Position numbers and translations under genes: made by a program. The notes beneath the pieces are model-generated. The model was not told the origin of the DNA, did not search any database, and worked only from the letters and a program-made list of their open reading frames with translations. A DNA stretch of 7,658 bases from assembly GCA_026196445.1 (NCBI GenBank), contig JAPHTE010000415.1:1-7658 (forward strand), written 5' to 3'. This document shows, in pieces, positions 5,549 to 7,658 of the stretch; positions within the stretch are counted from its first letter, which is position 1, and each line of letters begins with the position of its first letter. The DNA is from Lysobacterales bacterium. Its GTDB lineage: Bacteria; Pseudomonadota; Gammaproteobacteria; Xanthomonadales; SZUA-36.

Positions 5549-7658
5549 TATTCTTCTCCTTCGGTGTTAGCAGCGGCCGCAGGTGGGCCAAATGTGGTTA
5601 TAACCACCGCAGCTCCGGCGGCATACGCCTCACCCAGCGTCATCGGGTGGTAAGTATTGGTCAGCCATAACGGCAAGGCCTGACCATAGAGTGGGCTTGT
5701 GACTACACCACTTTGGCCACCCGCTATCATTTGCTGAGCATCGACCATGATTGGTCCCATGTCGGCGACGAAGCGCCTCGCGGGACCGCCGCCGAACATG
5801 AACTCGTTCAGACCGTCAGCCGTCGCGCTGTGTCCGGAGGCATCCAGCACGTCATAACCCCCTTGGCGGGCAAAACCCGGAAGCTCGGGCGACAGATCCA
5901 TGAACGGACCCCAGTTGGGGATGTTAAACGGCCCACCGAGCGTGTGATCGAATACGATGCGGTGCAACTTGCCCCAGGCGTAGTCCAGCACGTTGGTGGA
6001 ATTGGCATAAGCCGGTGCAAACTCGTCGGATGCCAATTTCTCAAGCGCCTGCTGCAGGCTGTAGGCCACCGTTTCACCCAGACCTTGCGAGAAGAACGGG
6101 ATACCGGAGGCGCCCACGCCACCTGCGGTCGGGTAGTTGAGCAGATGGTGTGTAAAAGCCCGATAGGCTGCTCTGCTTGACGGCAGGTAATCACCCAGGC
6201 CAATGGCTTCCAGCGTCGCGTAAATCGTGTTTTGCACCAACATCGAACGCCACATAGCCCAGACGGTCGCAGCTGCGCTATTACGCACCTGCTCCAGGCT
6301 CGGTGCCGGGGCCATCGTCGGGTCGCTAAAAGCGTCCCAGCCGTATGGGCCGAGACCCGTGTTTGCGCTGTAGTCCCAAGTGGACAGTACGTCCAGTGCT
6401 TGCGCCATCGGCGAATCCGGCGGCACCGGTACCTGTGACATGATGCCGAGCAATGTCGGCAACACCAGCTCGGCGTCGAGCATCTCGACGTTGGCCTGCA
6501 GGGCCTTCATGTCATCCAGCGTGATCTTGTGACCCGCATCGATCATGGCCTTGACCTCGCGGTCCAGTCGGCCCATGCGGTTGGCGGCAAAATTCGGACC
6601 CAGGTAATACAATCCTTGCCCGCTTGGCCGGACCTCGTTATAGGGAACGTTGTCTGCTGTCACACCGACCGGGTCGTTATTGGCGTTGAGCACATAACCC
6701 TTGGCCGGGTTGATCAATTGCGGCATCTCCGCGAACGGCAATATCTCGTAGTTCGCAGCCTGGTTCGGTTGTGGGTTCATTACCGGCAACCACTCGTTGG
6801 CCGCCGCCCCTGTCCCATCGCGGATGAAGAACGGCGGCAGGCCGTCCACCGTGAAGTTGGCCAGGTCCTCGCGGATCGGTAGCTCGTTGCCGTTGAACCA
6901 GGCGATATTGCCCATCACATCGGCCCAGTAAACGTTCTGGTTGCCGCCGTCGAAGAAGGTCATGGCTTCTTTGAACTCATCCAGGTTCCTGGCCAGGCCC
7001 ATGCCCCTGACCAGGGTTATTTCGTGCGTATCCCGGTGGCCGATGTACGCCACGGACAGGCCCGTGTTGCCATCGATCTGCAGCACAGGACCATCGTTGC
7101 GGCGCGGAATGGACAACGTGATCGCGCCGGCGGTATAGCCCACGTTGGCGCGCACCTTGTTATCCATGACCTCGTCACCGATCACGTTGACATACCAGGA
7201 ATTGAACACCTGCTGGATGGGTTCCGGGTTGCCCTTGTAGACGGTGTGCGTCGGTAAGCCCAATGCGTTCGTGAGGAATTGCTCGGTGTAGAAATCAACG
7301 CCATCGGTGTAATTATTGGTGAAGCCCCAGCAACCGACGTTGTTGCAACCCAGCATCGACGCCGGCAAGCCGGGCACCTCGACGCCGTTGATGAACCAGT
7401 CTTCACCATCACGATCAAAAATCAACTGAGACTCATACCAGATGGCTGGCGTGTTCAATGTCATGTGCGGGTCGTTGGCGATCATCGGGTTGCCGCTCTC
7501 GGTGTGCGCACCAGAGATCAGCCAGGCGTTACTGCCAAACGGTTGGTCTTTGTCCGCGACATAACTTTGTTCGGCGGACAGGTTGTCCATTTTCTGCTTG
7601 AAGCGCTTTGCCATCGCCAATGTCGAATCGGGTATCTCTTGGCTGCCGGTCCATTCGA
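5548..7658 (-). CDS. Penicillin acylase family (Ntn hydrolase) protein, 5' end cut by the window edge
   Basis: This is an N-terminal-nucleophile amidohydrolase of the penicillin/acyl-homoserine-lactone acylase family (peptidase family S45), which hydrolyses amides between an acyl group and an amine. The frame is open to the right edge (it begins ...EWTGSQEIPDSTLA), so the signal peptide, alpha chain and start codon lie outside. A TTG at 7618-7620 is internal, not the start. The beta-chain nucleophile is the Ser of FGSNAWLISG (codon 7531-7533). Counting it as beta-1, His is at beta-23 (ANDPHM), as in the AHL acylase PvdQ. A probable oxyanion/catalytic Asn is in GYVLNANNDP (near beta-285). Other family segments are CWGFTNNYTDGVDF, GNIAWFNGNELPIR, YAWGKLHRIVFDHTLGG and GQSGVVTSPLYGQ close to the C-terminus. 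The beta chain would be about 661 residues, longer than that of PvdQ (about 546). Cys at beta-63 and beta-68 could form a small disulfide loop. The substrate cannot be read from sequence: AHLs, N-acyl amino acids, lipopeptides and beta-lactams are all handled by relatives. Confidence 0.92.
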   Translation of the reverse strand, partial: EWTGSQEIPDSTLAMAKRFKQKMDNLSAEQSYVADKDQPFGSNAWLISGAHTESGNPMIANDPHMTLNTPAIWYESQLIFDRDGEDWFINGVEVPGLPASMLGCNNVGCWGFTNNYTDGVDFYTEQFLTNALGLPTHTVYKGNPEPIQQVFNSWYVNVIGDEVMDNKVRANVGYTAGAITLSIPRRNDGPVLQIDGNTGLSVAYIGHRDTHEITLVRGMGLARNLDEFKEAMTFFDGGNQNVYWADVMGNIAWFNGNELPIREDLANFTVDGLPPFFIRDGTGAAANEWLPVMNPQPNQAANYEILPFAEMPQLINPAKGYVLNANNDPVGVTADNVPYNEVRPSGQGLYYLGPNFAANRMGRLDREVKAMIDAGHKITLDDMKALQANVEMLDAELVLPTLLGIMSQVPVPPDSPMAQALDVLSTWDYSANTGLGPYGWDAFSDPTMAPAPSLEQVRNSAAATVWAMWRSMLVQNTIYATLEAIGLGDYLPSSRAAYRAFTHHLLNYPTAGGVGASGIPFFSQGLGETVAYSLQQALEKLASDEFAPAYANSTNVLDYAWGKLHRIVFDHTLGGPFNIPNWGPFMDLSPELPGFARQGGYDVLDASGHSATADGLNEFMFGGGPARRFVADMGPIMVDAQQMIAGGQSGVVTSPLYGQALPLWLTNTYHPMTLGEAYAAGAAVVITTFGPPAAAANTEGEE
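5556..5561 (-). promoter_or_regulatory. Shine-Dalgarno of the lipase gene, inside the acylase 3' end
   Basis: The minus strand reads AAGGAG, seven bases before the ATG at 5548. The site lies within the last codons of the acylase (GAAGGAGAAGAATAATG), and the stop and start codons share one base (TAATG). This is the classic arrangement for translational coupling, so acylase and lipase are probably made in linked amounts. Confidence 0.8.
7531..7536 (-). other. Predicted autoproteolytic cleavage site (Gly/Ser) creating the acylase beta chain
   Basis: In this family the single-chain precursor cuts itself just before a Ser that becomes the N-terminal nucleophile of the beta chain. Here Gly (7534-7536) precedes Ser (7531-7533) in the motif GSNAW, the standard context. 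The upstream residues visible in the window (a polar, Lys- and Gln-rich stretch from MAKRFKQKMDNLSAEQSY to DKDQPF) would be the end of the alpha chain or the linker peptide. Confidence 0.8.

Noticed and set aside
5713..6180. Plus-strand open frame of 155 codons opposite the acylase gene (and similar ones at 1525-1947, 2707-3138 and 6529-6882)
   Set aside because: All lie fully inside well-supported minus-strand genes, show no domain and have no operon context.
7618..7620. TTG as the start codon of the acylase
   Set aside because: The frame stays open to the window edge. Starting here would leave only 29 residues before the catalytic Ser, with no signal peptide and no alpha chain, both of which the family requires.
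1..7658. tRNA/rRNA genes, CRISPR arrays, insertion sequences, attachment sites, terminators
   Set aside because: Nearly every base is coding, the longest gap between genes is 15 bases, and I saw no repeat array, inverted-repeat-bounded element or hairpin followed by a T-run.

Overview
The window holds four genes, all on the minus strand and read from right to left. They are packed end to end with no intergenic gap longer than 15 bases. In transcription order they are: (1) the 3' part of a penicillin-acylase-family N-terminal-nucleophile (Ntn) amidohydrolase, cut by the right edge; (2) a large secreted serine lipase of the VolA-like 'bacterial virulence factor lipase' type; (3) a DUF1302 outer-membrane beta-barrel protein; (4) a DUF1329 (LolA-like fold family) periplasmic protein, cut by the left edge and probably missing only its last few residues. 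The joints are a 1-base TAATG overlap, a 10-base gap and a 15-base gap. Each downstream gene has its own Shine-Dalgarno sequence. This is an operon whose promoter lies beyond the right edge; no promoter or terminator is visible in the window.

The paired DUF1302/DUF1329 genes, the Sec signal peptides, the outer-membrane barrel ending in an aromatic residue and the moderately high G+C indicate a Gram-negative bacterium. A gammaproteobacterium is most likely, since DUF1302/DUF1329 pairs are common in Pseudomonas, Marinobacter, Alcanivorax and relatives. The genus cannot be fixed from the sequence.

The three proteins whose N-termini are in the window all carry export signals, and the acylase belongs to a family that is normally exported. 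The inferred logic is an envelope module. Two hydrolases cut acyl-amide bonds (acylase) and acyl-ester bonds (lipase) of extracellular or periplasmic lipid-like compounds. A barrel plus a LolA-like hydrophobic carrier then moves the released acyl chains or other hydrophobic products across the envelope. This resembles the VolA lipase and FadL barrel pairing of Vibrio, but with a DUF1302 barrel in place of FadL and an added amidase. The substrate is unknown. The combined system is the observation most worth following up.

The plus strand shows only antisense shadows of these genes. No RNA gene, mobile element, CRISPR array or notable repeat was found. There is no gene-free stretch over 300 bases.
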